Origin: an uncultured Actinomycetes bacterium
GTDB taxonomy: Bacteria; Actinomycetota; Actinomycetes; Nanopelagicales; Nanopelagicaceae
Direction: 5' to 3'
DNA: 40,357 nucleotides
Assembly (NCBI GenBank): GCA_903899375.1
Contig: CAIUIT010000104.1
Span: 1-40,357 of the forward strand
The translations under genes were made by a program, and so were the position numbers. Below are positions 18,933-27,407 of the stretch, piece by piece. Numbering within the stretch: the first letter of the stretch is position 1; the number at the start of each line of letters is the position of its first letter. The notes under the pieces are model-generated. The model saw only the letters and a list, made by a program, of their open reading frames with translations, searched no databases and was not told the origin of the DNA.

Positions 18933-19400
18933 ATGACAACAGCAACCCTTCATACATCTAAAGGTGACATCTTGGTCGAGCTCTTCGACAACCATGTTCC
19001 AAAGACTGTTAAGAACTTTACAGATCTAGCACAGAAAGATTTCTATAACGGCACCATCTTTCATCGCGTTATCGCTGGGTTCATGATCCAAGGCGGTTGC
19101 CCACAAGGAACCGGAACTGGTGGACCTGGTTACAAGTTCGATGATGAATTCCATGGCGAGCTCAACTTTGATCGCCCGTACCTATTGGCGATGGCGAACT
19201 CTGGTCCAAATACCAACGGTTCACAATTCTTCATTACCGCAGCTCCAACCACATGGTTGAACCGCAAGCACTCTATCTTTGGCGAAGTTAAAGACGAGGC
19301 TTCACAGAAGGTTGTTGATGCTATTGAGACAGCAAAGACTGGTGCCGGCGATCGCCCAGCTGAGGCTATAAAGATAAATTCTGTAACTATTACTGAATAA
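18933..19400 (+). CDS. ppiA: Cyclophilin-type peptidyl-prolyl cis-trans isomerase
   Basis: This 155-residue cytoplasmic cyclophilin catalyses proline isomerisation during folding. The family core is clear: IFHRVIAGFMIQGGCPQGTGTGGPGY with the catalytic arginine, LAMANSGPNTNGSQFFIT, and LNRKHSIFGEV. There is no signal peptide. The ATG follows a good GGAGG. The position after gyrA-tRNA-Ile-tRNA-Ala matches ppiA of mycobacteria. Confidence 0.96.
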   Translation: MTTATLHTSKGDILVELFDNHVPKTVKNFTDLAQKDFYNGTIFHRVIAGFMIQGGCPQGTGTGGPGYKFDDEFHGELNFDRPYLLAMANSGPNTNGSQFFITAAPTTWLNRKHSIFGEVKDEASQKVVDAIETAKTGAGDRPAEAIKINSVTITE

Positions 19401-19404
19401 CAGT

Positions 19405-20010
19405 ATGAAGCTAAAGAATTCTTTAACAACAACACTCATAGTTGTTATTTCTGGATTCTTTATCGTTGCTACCTACGCCCCCACAATTACATGGGGCGGA
19501 CTCGGGCTGCAAGAGCACCTCTTATTAATTAACAAAGCTATCTTTCCTGACAACCAAGTTCATGGTGTTTATGCCGGCGAATGGTGGCGCGTCCTCACTG
19601 TCGTTCTAACACACGCCAGTTGGCTACACCTTGGCATGAACATGTTGGTCCTCTTTCAACTTGGAAATATTGTCGAGGGCTACTATGGACGCACCCGTTA
19701 CTCGATCATTCTTTTGGCCTCTACCGTGAGTGCTTCTTTTGCATCGCTCTTACTTGACCCTTTGAACCAACCATCAGTTGGAGCTTCCGGAATGATCTTT
19801 GGACTCTTTGGCGCAATGGCCCTGACTGGCAAAAAGATGGGCGTGGATTACCGTCAAGTGATGGCCTATTTGGTCCTCAACCTTGTCATCGGTTTCGCGA
19901 TACCGAACGTCGATTGGCACGCCCATGTTGGCGGATTAATCGGAGGGTTACTCGCTGCCCTCATTCTCCAAGCGCTTCCTCACCATCGGATCCCACAGCG
20001 CTGGGAATAA
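19405..20010 (+). CDS. Rhomboid family intramembrane serine protease
   Basis: The 201-residue integral membrane protein has the six-helix rhomboid core. The catalytic serine is S128 in GASGMIFGLFG, and the catalytic histidine is H174 in HAHVGGLIGG. The second-helix motif HLGMNMLVLFQLGNIVE is present, with the oxyanion-hole asparagine. The substrate is unknown. It begins 4 bases after the cyclophilin gene and has no obvious ribosome binding site, so translation is probably coupled. Rhomboids near ppiA are also found in other actinobacteria. Confidence 0.93.
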   Translation: MKLKNSLTTTLIVVISGFFIVATYAPTITWGGLGLQEHLLLINKAIFPDNQVHGVYAGEWWRVLTVVLTHASWLHLGMNMLVLFQLGNIVEGYYGRTRYSIILLASTVSASFASLLLDPLNQPSVGASGMIFGLFGAMALTGKKMGVDYRQVMAYLVLNLVIGFAIPNVDWHAHVGGLIGGLLAALILQALPHHRIPQRWE

Positions 20011-20045
20011 ACTCTCCACCCACTCTGTTACCTGAATAACTCTAA

Positions 20046-20066
20046 CTTGAGCCACCCAGACTCAAT
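20046..20066. promoter_or_regulatory. HAIR operator (HspR binding site)
   Basis: CTTGAGC-N7-ACTCAAT matches the HAIR consensus CTTGAGT-N7-ACTCAAG at 12 of 14 conserved positions with the correct 7-base spacer. It ends 3 bases before the likely dnaK -35 box. The cognate repressor hspR is the fourth gene of this operon. Confidence 0.88.
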
Positions 20067-20068
20067 CT

Positions 20069-20098
20069 TTTGACACTTTGGGACTCAAGGACGAGAAT
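20069..20098 (+). promoter_or_regulatory. dnaK promoter with overlapping second HAIR-like half-sites
   Basis: A consensus -35 TTGACA (20070-20075) is followed after 17 bases by GAGAAT (20093-20098), a four-of-six match to the -10. A perfect HAIR right half-site ACTCAAG (20083-20089) lies between them. Seven bases before it is a degenerate left half, TTTGACA (20069-20075), that includes the -35. HspR bound here would occlude RNA polymerase. The promoter call rests on motif matches only. Confidence 0.65.
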
Positions 20099-20165
20099 TC
20101 GGTCAGGCCCAGACGTAAAGCGGGCAGGAACCCCTAAATGGGGCGTGAAAGAGGGAGAGATACAA

Positions 20166-21989
20166 ATGGCTAGAGCCGTAGGAATCGATTTAGGAACAAC
20201 CAACAGCTGCGTGAGCGTGCTGGAAGGTGGAGAACCCACCGTTATCGCCAATGCTGAGGGTGCTCGCACCACTCCATCGATCGTCGCATTCGCTAAGAAT
20301 GGCGAGGTCTTGGTCGGAGAGGTCGCCAAGCGTCAATCAGTCACCAACGTGGATCGCACCATCCGCTCAGTAAAGCGCCACATGGGCACCAACTGGAGCA
20401 TGGATGTAGATGGCAAGAAGTACACACCTCAAGAGATCTCCGCACGTATCTTGATGAAGCTCAAGCGCGATGCTGAGTCATATCTTGGCGATGTCGTTTC
20501 AGATGCTGTCATTACCGTACCCGCATATTTTGATGATGCCCAACGTCAGGCAACAAAGGAAGCCGGCGAGATCGCTGGCCTCAATGTTTTACGTATCGTC
20601 AACGAGCCAACTGCAGCGGCTTTTGCATACGGCTTCGACAAGGGAGACCACGAACAAACCATTTTGGTATTCGACCTTGGTGGCGGAACCTTTGACGTAT
20701 CGCTTCTCGAAATGGGAGAAGGCGTAATTGAAGTTAAAGCAACGAGTGGAGATAACCACCTCGGTGGCGATGATTGGGATCAATCGCTTGTAGACCACCT
20801 TGTTGCAACATTTAAAAAAGCTAACGGCATTGATTTAACTAAGGACAAGATGGCGATGCAGCGTGTTCGCGAAGCTGCAGAGAAAGCGAAGATCGAACTC
20901 TCTGCTTCGGCACAGACTTCAATCAACCTTCCATACATCACAGTTGATGCAGAGAAGAATCCATTGTTCTTGGACGAGACAATCACACGCGCTCAATTTG
21001 AAAACATGACGGCAGATTTGTTAGCACGTTGCAAAGGCCCATTCCAAACTGTATTAAAAGATGCCGGTATTCCTATCGCCGATATCAATCACGTTGTCTT
21101 GGTTGGTGGCTCAACGCGTATGCCTGCTGTAGTTGATTTAGTTCGTGAACTTACTGGCGGCAAAGAGCCTAACAAGGGTGTAAACCCTGATGAGGTTGTA
21201 GCTGTCGGAGCCGCTCTACAAGCTGGAGTTCTCAAAGGTGATGTCAAAGACATCCTCCTTCTCGACGTCACGCCTCTCTCACTTGGTATCGAAACCAAGG
21301 GTGGAGTTATGACGAAGTTGATAGAGAAGAACACCACAATTCCTACAAAACGCTCAGAGATCTTCACAACCGCTGATGACAATCAGCCAGCTGTTCAGAT
21401 TCAGGTCTTCCAAGGTGAGCGCGAGATCGCCAGCGCAAACAAACGCCTTGGGATGTTTGAACTCACTGGACTAGCTCCAGCTCCACGTGGAGTTCCCCAG
21501 ATCGAAGTCACCTTCGATATTGATGCCAATGGAATCTTGCATGTAGGCGCCAAGGATCTTGGTACTGGTAAAGAGCAGAAGATCACGATTAGTGGTGGAT
21601 CGTCTCTCTCCAAGGAAGAGATCGAGCGCATGGTGAAGGACGCTGAAGCCCACGCTGAAGAAGATAAGGCGCGACGCGAGGAAGCCGAAACTCGCAACAT
21701 GGGTGATGGCCTCGTTTATCAGACCGAAAAATTCATCAAAGATAATGACGAGAAGTTGTCTCAAGGCGAAACTGCTTCTAAAAAGGCAGATGTTGAGAGC
21801 GCTCTTGGAGACCTCAAGAGTGCACTAGCCGGAGCCGATATGAACGCCATCAAATCTGCTACTGAAAAAGTCTCTACTTTAAGTCAAGAACTTGGAGCAT
21901 CTCTCTACGCCGCAAGTGCAGCAGAATCTTCGGAAGCTCCGAAGGCTGATGATGGAGTCGAAGATGCCGAAATTGTAGAAGAGCAGTAA
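20166..21989 (+). CDS. dnaK: Molecular chaperone DnaK (Hsp70)
   Basis: DnaK is the ATP-driven Hsp70 chaperone of the cytoplasm. The 607-residue protein begins [17 protein letters not shown], with the phosphate-binding GIDLGTTNS loop. It also has [10 protein letters not shown] and [11 protein letters not shown], the linker [16 protein letters not shown], a substrate-binding domain and the acidic C-terminal tail ending [10 protein letters not shown] start at ATG 20166 after AGGGAGAGA, because the longer frame from 20070 begins inside the promoter. The stop overlaps the grpE ATG by one base (TAATG). Control by HspR through the upstream HAIR is predicted. Confidence 0.99.
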   Translation: MARAVGIDLGTTNSCVSVLEGGEPTVIANAEGARTTPSIVAFAKNGEVLVGEVAKRQSVTNVDRTIRSVKRHMGTNWSMDVDGKKYTPQEISARILMKLKRDAESYLGDVVSDAVITVPAYFDDAQRQATKEAGEIAGLNVLRIVNEPTAAAFAYGFDKGDHEQTILVFDLGGGTFDVSLLEMGEGVIEVKATSGDNHLGGDDWDQSLVDHLVATFKKANGIDLTKDKMAMQRVREAAEKAKIELSASAQTSINLPYITVDAEKNPLFLDETITRAQFENMTADLLARCKGPFQTVLKDAGIPIADINHVVLVGGSTRMPAVVDLVRELTGGKEPNKGVNPDEVVAVGAALQAGVLKGDVKDILLLDVTPLSLGIETKGGVMTKLIEKNTTIPTKRSEIFTTADDNQPAVQIQVFQGEREIASANKRLGMFELTGLAPAPRGVPQIEVTFDIDANGILHVGAKDLGTGKEQKITISGGSSLSKEEIERMVKDAEAHAEEDKARREEAETRNMGDGLVYQTEKFIKDNDEKLSQGETASKKADVESALGDLKSALAGADMNAIKSATEKVSTLSQELGASLYAASAAESSEAPKADDGVEDAEIVEEQ

Positions 21990-22477
21990 TGACAGAAGAA
22001 TCTATGGGCGAGGAGAGCGCCGAACAAGCGCTCTCTGCTGCCGTCGCTGAAGCAATTGCAGACGTTGATCCCGTAGCGGTTTTGACGAGCGATCTACAAC
22101 GGTTGCAAGCTGACTTCCAGAACTATCGCAAGCGCATCGATAAAGAGCGCAGTGAATCAACAGAAGTTGTCACAGGTCTAGTCCTCGCGCAATTTCTCTC
22201 CGCCTTGGACGACATTGATCGGGCAGAAGAACATGGCGAGCTTTTGGGTGGCTTCAAAGCTGTGGCGGATGCGTTGACGGCAACAACGACAAAGTTGGGA
22301 TTAACTAAATTTGTCGATACTGGCGTTAACTTTGATCCTAATATTCATGAAGCTCTGATGCACGAAACATCCCCTGGCGTTACAGAGACTCAAGTTACAA
22401 AAGTTTTGCGCCCCGGTTATAAGTTTAAAGAGCGTGTTTTACGTCCAGCTCAAGTGATTGTGACCGATCCCGAGTAA
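21989..22477 (+). CDS. grpE: GrpE nucleotide exchange factor
   Basis: GrpE releases ADP from DnaK. The 162-residue protein has an acidic N-terminus and a long helix with LQADFQNYRKRIDKER. The C-terminal beta domain contains the family motif region FDPNIHEALMHE and VTKVLRPGYKFKERVLRPAQVIV. It is one base overlapped with dnaK and 26 bases from dnaJ, as expected of the chaperone operon. Confidence 0.97.
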   Translation: MTEESMGEESAEQALSAAVAEAIADVDPVAVLTSDLQRLQADFQNYRKRIDKERSESTEVVTGLVLAQFLSALDDIDRAEEHGELLGGFKAVADALTATTTKLGLTKFVDTGVNFDPNIHEALMHETSPGVTETQVTKVLRPGYKFKERVLRPAQVIVTDPE

Positions 22478-22503
22478 TAACAGGTAGAGAGAAGTTGAAG
22501 TAA

Positions 22504-23418
22504 ATGGCCGCCAAGGATCTGTATGAAAAGGACCTCTACAGGATCCTTGGCGTTTCAAAAAGCGATGATGCCACGGTAATCAAAAAGGCATATCGAAAAT
22601 TAGCTAAAGATTTACACCCCGACAAAACCAAAGGCGATAAGAAATTAGAGGATCGCTTTAAAGAGGTTTCAGAAGCCTATGAAGTTCTTTCAGATGATAA
22701 GAAGCGCGCTGAATACCAAGAGATGCGCGAAGCATTTACAACAGGGCGTGTGCCACGTGGCGGACAACAAGCTCAATCCGGCGGCTTTAACGGCGGCAAT
22801 TTCGAAGATATTTTTGGAGGCGGCTCCCAAAACGATATTTTCTCCACCTTATTCGGCGGGGGTAATCGCGCTCCTAGAAGAGGTCAAGACTTACAAACCG
22901 AAACCACAATCTCATTTCGTGATGCGATATTCGGCCGTGAAATTAACCTGCGGGTCAATGATCAAACAATCACTACTCGAGTTCCCGCTGGAATTAAAGA
23001 TGGCGGAAAGATAAAACTTAAAGGGCGGGGATCTTCAGGCCAAGCCGGTCCTGGCGATCTATTCATTATTATCCATGTCACTAAACATCCCGTCTTTACA
23101 CGCGACGGACAGAATTTATTAATGACCCTACCAGTCACATTTACAGAGGCTGCTCTTGGTGGTGATATTTCTGTACCGACACTCAATGGAGAAGATGTAA
23201 CGGTGAGACTTGCCCCGGGCACTCAAAATGGAAAAGTTTTGCGGGTTAAAGGCCGTGGAGTTACAAAAGACTTTCAAACAGGTGATCTACTAATTACTGT
23301 AGAAGTGCATGTTCCACAACGGCTCGATAGTAAGGCAAAGAGTGCGCTTCAAGAATTTGCAGAGTTAACAGAGAATGAATCACCTCGTAAAGACCTCAAA
23401 GAGAGGGCGGGAGCATGA
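22504..23418 (+). CDS. dnaJ: DnaJ/Hsp40 co-chaperone, zinc-finger-less (class B type)
   Basis: This J-domain protein stimulates DnaK ATPase activity. The J domain (about residues 9-74) contains the essential HPD at 38-40 (KDLHPDK). A Gly/Phe-rich linker ([15 protein letters not shown]) and the two beta-barrel substrate-binding domains follow. At 304 residues it is shorter than canonical DnaJ (about 375-390), and it contains no cysteines. The four CxxCxGxG zinc-finger repeats are therefore absent, giving a class B (CbpA-like) architecture, although it occupies the dnaK operon. It overlaps hspR by 4 bases. Confidence 0.95.
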   Translation: MAAKDLYEKDLYRILGVSKSDDATVIKKAYRKLAKDLHPDKTKGDKKLEDRFKEVSEAYEVLSDDKKRAEYQEMREAFTTGRVPRGGQQAQSGGFNGGNFEDIFGGGSQNDIFSTLFGGGNRAPRRGQDLQTETTISFRDAIFGREINLRVNDQTITTRVPAGIKDGGKIKLKGRGSSGQAGPGDLFIIIHVTKHPVFTRDGQNLLMTLPVTFTEAALGGDISVPTLNGEDVTVRLAPGTQNGKVLRVKGRGVTKDFQTGDLLITVEVHVPQRLDSKAKSALQEFAELTENESPRKDLKERAGA

Positions 23419-23792
23419 ACCTTGATTCACAACCCGATGACGACCAAGCGGTTTATGTAATATCAATTGCTGCAGAATTATCTGGAATGCACCCCCAGAC
23501 GCTCCGACAATACGACCGCATAGGTTTGGTCTCACCTGGGCGCGCTTCAGGCAGAGGGCGCCGCTATTCACTCCGTGATATCGCCTCACTCCGAAATATT
23601 CAACGTTTGGTCGGAGATGGCATTAATTTGGCTGGAATTAAGCGGATTATGGAGCTCGAATCAGCAGTCGCAAATATGGCTCTTGAGGTTGCAATTCTCC
23701 GTACCGAGGTAGATGCACTTATTGCAGCCAACCCGACCAAAGCGATCGCCAAGCGCTCAGGACAGAGTGTCATGATTTATAAAGAAGAGTAG
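23415..23792 (+). CDS. hspR: Heat-shock repressor HspR (MerR family)
   Basis: HspR is a MerR-family repressor that binds HAIR operators, with DnaK as co-repressor in Streptomyces and mycobacteria. The 125-residue protein starts with a variable tail. It then has the diagnostic winged-helix sequence [30 protein letters not shown] and [17 protein letters not shown], and a coiled-coil helix follows. Its own operon carries a HAIR upstream of dnaK, so negative autoregulation is expected. The ATG overlaps the dnaJ stop (ATGA). Confidence 0.96.
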   Translation: MNLDSQPDDDQAVYVISIAAELSGMHPQTLRQYDRIGLVSPGRASGRGRRYSLRDIASLRNIQRLVGDGINLAGIKRIMELESAVANMALEVAILRTEVDALIAANPTKAIAKRSGQSVMIYKEE

Positions 23793-23805
23793 ATAGGGTT
23801 TCACC

Positions 23806-24339
23806 ATGACATCACGCGAAGCACTCAAGCAAGAGATACTCAACAAAGCTGTAGTCCACGGAAAGGTAGTTCTCTCCTCTGGAAAAGAAGCAGACTATTA
23901 CGTGGATTTACGACGTATAACTCTTGATTCAATTGCTGCGCCACTCGTTGGAGAGGTGATGCTCGAACTCACAAAAGATTGGGACTATGAAGCTGTCGGC
24001 GGATTAACTCTCGGTGCCGATCCTGTCGCGACAGCGATGATGCATATAGCTGGTCAACGCGGTCGAAAATTGGATTCCTTTGTAGTTCGCAAAGCAGAGA
24101 AGGCGCATGGTTTACAACGTCGTATCGAAGGTCCAGATGTTGCGGGCAAAAGAGTTCTTGCAGTTGAAGATACATCGACCACGGGTGGTTCAGTTCTCAC
24201 CGCAGTTGAAGCGCTTAAAGAAGCTGGAGCAATCGTTGTTGGAGTTGCAGTTATTGTGGAACGTGGAGCCGCGTCTACAGTTCAAGACGCTGGCTTGGAA
24301 TATCGAGCTGCATTTCAACTAGCTGATCTCGGTTTGTAA
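23806..24339 (+). CDS. pyrE: Orotate phosphoribosyltransferase
   Basis: PyrE converts orotate and PRPP to orotidine monophosphate in pyrimidine synthesis. The 177-residue protein shows SSGKEADYYVDLRRITLD near the N-terminus, GGLTLGADPVATAM, and the PRPP loop VLAVEDTSTTGGSVLTAVE. It lies 13 bases after hspR on the same strand, so read-through from the heat-shock promoter is plausible. Its stop is 1 base from the convergent dedA stop, leaving no room for a terminator between them. Confidence 0.96.
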   Translation: MTSREALKQEILNKAVVHGKVVLSSGKEADYYVDLRRITLDSIAAPLVGEVMLELTKDWDYEAVGGLTLGADPVATAMMHIAGQRGRKLDSFVVRKAEKAHGLQRRIEGPDVAGKRVLAVEDTSTTGGSVLTAVEALKEAGAIVVGVAVIVERGAASTVQDAGLEYRAAFQLADLGL

Positions 24340-24340
24340 T

Positions 24341-24976
24341 TTAAGAGAGGTGCTTGCGTGAGCGCCACTCTTTGAAGATTTCCCAGCCTAAAGGTAGGAC
24401 GGTAACTCCAGCAATCACCAAGATGATATCGGTGAGGTATTTGGAGATCGTGTTAGCAAATGTGTTTCCTGCTGCATAGGCACCCCAGATAAGAACCTGA
24501 GTCCAAATAATTGCGCCCAAGACATTCCAAAAAGCGAAGGTCTTAAAGGGGACACGGATAATTCCTGAGAGTGGATTAATCAACCCACGAATAACTGGAA
24601 TAAAGCGGCCTAGGACGATGGCGCGACCCCGACCATACTTGGTGATGTACTTTTCAGCTGATTTGATCTTGCCTGGGTCAAAGAACTTGGAGTCGGGTCT
24701 GCTAAAGATTTTGATTCCGTAATGCCAACCGAGCCAATGCCCGAATTGGGATCCGAGAATTGCCGATATCGGTGCTCCGATAGCAACCAAGGCAATATTG
24801 AGGTGATGGCCATGGGTGCTGCCGATGCCGGCAGCGAATAGCCCCGCCGTGATGAGCAAGGTATCCCCGGGGAGTCCAATTATTAGGGGCAGACCCGTCT
24901 CGAGCGCCAAGATGGCGAAGATTATGGCTAGTGAATAGTTGGAATTAAGGGCTGAGGTCACGCTTATAAAGCTCAT
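24341..24976 (-). CDS. DedA/VTT-domain membrane protein
   Basis: The 211-residue integral membrane protein belongs to the DedA (SNARE-associated) family. Some members recycle undecaprenyl phosphate or phosphatidylethanolamine across the membrane. Typical features are ETGLPLIIGLPGDTLLI near the N-terminus, an acidic/glycine re-entrant segment, GRFIPVIRGLINPLSG with the conserved arginine, and a late helix with WTQVLIWGAYAAG. The C-terminal tail is basic. A 132-base divergent gap with an AT-rich TATATATAT stretch separates it from hppA. Substrate assignment is not possible. Confidence 0.93.
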   Translation of the reverse strand: MSFISVTSALNSNYSLAIIFAILALETGLPLIIGLPGDTLLITAGLFAAGIGSTHGHHLNIALVAIGAPISAILGSQFGHWLGWHYGIKIFSRPDSKFFDPGKIKSAEKYITKYGRGRAIVLGRFIPVIRGLINPLSGIIRVPFKTFAFWNVLGAIIWTQVLIWGAYAAGNTFANTISKYLTDIILVIAGVTVLPLGWEIFKEWRSRKHLS

Positions 24977-25108
24977 AGGGGGCTAACGATAGCGATTACT
25001 TCCCCTAAATTTGTAATAGTCCTTATATATATGTGTAACCTTTCACCCCTCAGGTCCCCTTAAACCAAATATGCACCGCGCCTATCAACTCAACGAGGAG
25101 CCAAAATA

Positions 25109-27367
25109 GTGTCTACACCCGTGCACGTCACAGGAACCAATCTGATTTACGTATTTATCGTCCTTGGAGTCTCCCTTCTAGCCCTTGCCATCGCCTACGG
25201 TCTGCGTGCTCAGGTCTTGGCTCAATCAGACGGAACAGAAAAGATGAAGGAGATTGCCGCCGCCGTTCAAGAGGGCGCAGCTGCATATCTCAATCGCCAA
25301 TTTAAGACTCTCTCAGCATTCGTGGGAATCGTCTTTGTACTCCTTTTCGCCCTACCCGGGCACACCGATATCCGCATTGGACGCTCGGTCTTCTTCCTAC
25401 TCGGAGCGCTCTTCAGTGCTGGCGTTGGGTACAACGGCATGTGGCTCGCAGTTCGCGCTAACGTCCGCGTGGCTGAAGCAGCCAGACAGAAGTCGGCAGC
25501 GAATGCTGTGAAGATCGCCTTCCGTACCGGCGGCGTTGTAGGAATGACGACTGTTGGACTGGGACTTCTCGGAGCTTCACTTGTGGTCATCATCTATCGC
25601 GAAAACGCTCCCGATGTACTTGAAGGCTTTGGTTTTGGTGCTGCAATGCTCGCCATGTTTATGCGTGTTGGTGGCGGAATCTTTACTAAGGCTGCCGATG
25701 TTGGAGCAGACCTTGTCGGCAAAGTTGAAAAGAATATTCCTGAAGATGATCCTCGTAATGCGGCAACAATTGCTGACAACGTCGGTGACAACGTCGGTGA
25801 CTGCGCCGGAATGGCAGCGGACCTCTTTGAATCCTATGCGGTTACATTGGTTGCAGCGCTTATTCTTGGTAAGGCCGGATTCGGTGATGCAGGCTTGATC
25901 TATCCATTGATCGTTCCTGCAATTGGAATCGTGACTGCAATTATCGGAATCTTTATCACTCGCTTGCGTCCAACAGATCGATCTGCAATGCAGGCAATTA
26001 ATCGCTCATTCTTCTTATCAGCAATTATTTCTGCAGTGCTCGTTGGTTTTGCAACCTTCACATACCTACCTGGATCCATGAAGCTACTTGTTGGTTTAGA
26101 TCCTTCTCATGCAGCAAGTAACGTTAATCCACGTATCTTGACCTTTGGTGCAGTTCTCATCGGAATCGTTCTAGCTGCGGCTATTCAGCTCCTTACTGGT
26201 TTCTTCACAGAGATTGGTCGACGTCCAGTTAATGATGTCGCTGCATCGTCGAATACTGGCTCTGCAACCGTAATCTTGGCTGGTATTGCAATTGGTTTTG
26301 AGTCTGCAGTGTATTCAGCTCTACTAATCGCTTCGGCGGTATTCGGCGCCTTTATCTTGGGACATGGTTCGATAGTTCTCAGTCTCTTTGCAATTGCGCT
26401 CGCTGGAACAGGTTTGTTAACCACCGTCGGAGTAATTGTTGCGATGGATACCTTTGGGCCAATCTCTGATAACGCACAAGGCATTGCTGAAATGTCGGGC
26501 GATGTCGAGGGCGAAGGCGGACAGATTCTCTCCTCACTAGATGCAGTCGGTAATACTACAAAAGCAATTACCAAAGGCATCGCAATCGCTACTGCTGTAC
26601 TTGCCGCAACCGCACTCTTCGGGGCATTTACAAATGCGATTCTCAAAGCAGTGAGCGACGCTGGTAAGACGGCCGCTAATCTCAATCTGCAATTCCAAGG
26701 GATTTTAGATATTGCTAACCCACGTAACTTGGTTGGTCTTATCATCGGCGCATCAGTTGTATTCCTGTTCTCAGGTTTAGCAATTAATGCGGTTTCTCGC
26801 GCAGCGGGTGCAGTTGTTGTTGAAGTTCGCGAGCAGTTCCGGTTACATCCTGGAATTATGGATGGAACCGAGAAGCCAGAATATGGACGCGTTGTAGACA
26901 TTTGCACACGCGATTCCTTGCGTGAACTTGTTGCACCTGGCCTACTCGCTGTTATGGCTCCCATTGCAGTTGGCTTCGGCCTTGGCGTAGGTGCACTGGG
27001 TGCTTACCTCGCTGGTGCAATCGGTACCGGAACCCTGATGGCAGTCTTCCTCGCAAACTCAGGTGGTGCGTGGGATAACGCAAAGAAGATGGTTGAAGAT
27101 GGACATCACGGCGGCAAGGGATCTGATTCTCATCATGCCACCATCGTTGGTGACACCGTAGGAGATCCATTTAAAGATACCGCTGGTCCTGCAATCAACC
27201 CTCTGCTCAAGGTTATGAACTTAGTTGCACTGTTGATTACACCAGCGATCGTTTCCTTCTCACTTGGTGGTCACAAGGTCGAGAGTGCACTCATCGCTCT
27301 AGTCGCTGTTCTTGTTATCATCTACGCCCTAGTGCGCAACAGGAGAGCTTCTACCGCAATCGCATAA
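25109..27367 (+). CDS. hppA: Membrane-bound proton-translocating pyrophosphatase, K+-independent type
   Basis: H+-PPase couples hydrolysis of pyrophosphate to proton export across the cytoplasmic membrane. The 752-residue, multi-helix protein carries the catalytic motif DNVGDNVGDCAGMAADLFESY region and a C-terminal motif with GGAWDNAKK and GDTVGDPFKDT. The position that distinguishes subfamilies reads GNTTKA with K485; lysine here is typical of K+-independent enzymes, alanine of K+-dependent ones. The GTG start at 25109 follows GAGGAG. Streptomyces carries hppA in the same neighbourhood as topA. Confidence 0.97.
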   Translation: MSTPVHVTGTNLIYVFIVLGVSLLALAIAYGLRAQVLAQSDGTEKMKEIAAAVQEGAAAYLNRQFKTLSAFVGIVFVLLFALPGHTDIRIGRSVFFLLGALFSAGVGYNGMWLAVRANVRVAEAARQKSAANAVKIAFRTGGVVGMTTVGLGLLGASLVVIIYRENAPDVLEGFGFGAAMLAMFMRVGGGIFTKAADVGADLVGKVEKNIPEDDPRNAATIADNVGDNVGDCAGMAADLFESYAVTLVAALILGKAGFGDAGLIYPLIVPAIGIVTAIIGIFITRLRPTDRSAMQAINRSFFLSAIISAVLVGFATFTYLPGSMKLLVGLDPSHAASNVNPRILTFGAVLIGIVLAAAIQLLTGFFTEIGRRPVNDVAASSNTGSATVILAGIAIGFESAVYSALLIASAVFGAFILGHGSIVLSLFAIALAGTGLLTTVGVIVAMDTFGPISDNAQGIAEMSGDVEGEGGQILSSLDAVGNTTKAITKGIAIATAVLAATALFGAFTNAILKAVSDAGKTAANLNLQFQGILDIANPRNLVGLIIGASVVFLFSGLAINAVSRAAGAVVVEVREQFRLHPGIMDGTEKPEYGRVVDICTRDSLRELVAPGLLAVMAPIAVGFGLGVGALGAYLAGAIGTGTLMAVFLANSGGAWDNAKKMVEDGHHGGKGSDSHHATIVGDTVGDPFKDTAGPAINPLLKVMNLVALLITPAIVSFSLGGHKVESALIALVAVLVIIYALVRNRRASTAIA

Positions 27368-27407
27368 CGTGATTGAAGTCGCTTGCCGTTCGGCCTTTTA
27401 GGAGTTG

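Noticed and set aside
20070-20165. 32-residue N-terminal extension of DnaK
   Set aside because: It starts within the -35 box; the ATG at 20166 has a good ribosome binding site and gives the canonical DnaK N-terminus.
25011-25035. hppA promoter based on TATATATAT
   Set aside because: No -35-like hexamer at acceptable spacing was found, so it is described only as AT-rich divergent sequence.
26185-26964. Long 259-residue frame antisense to hppA
   Set aside because: Low-complexity Ala/Pro/Thr/Ser composition with no domain pattern, fully inside hppA; a codon-bias shadow.
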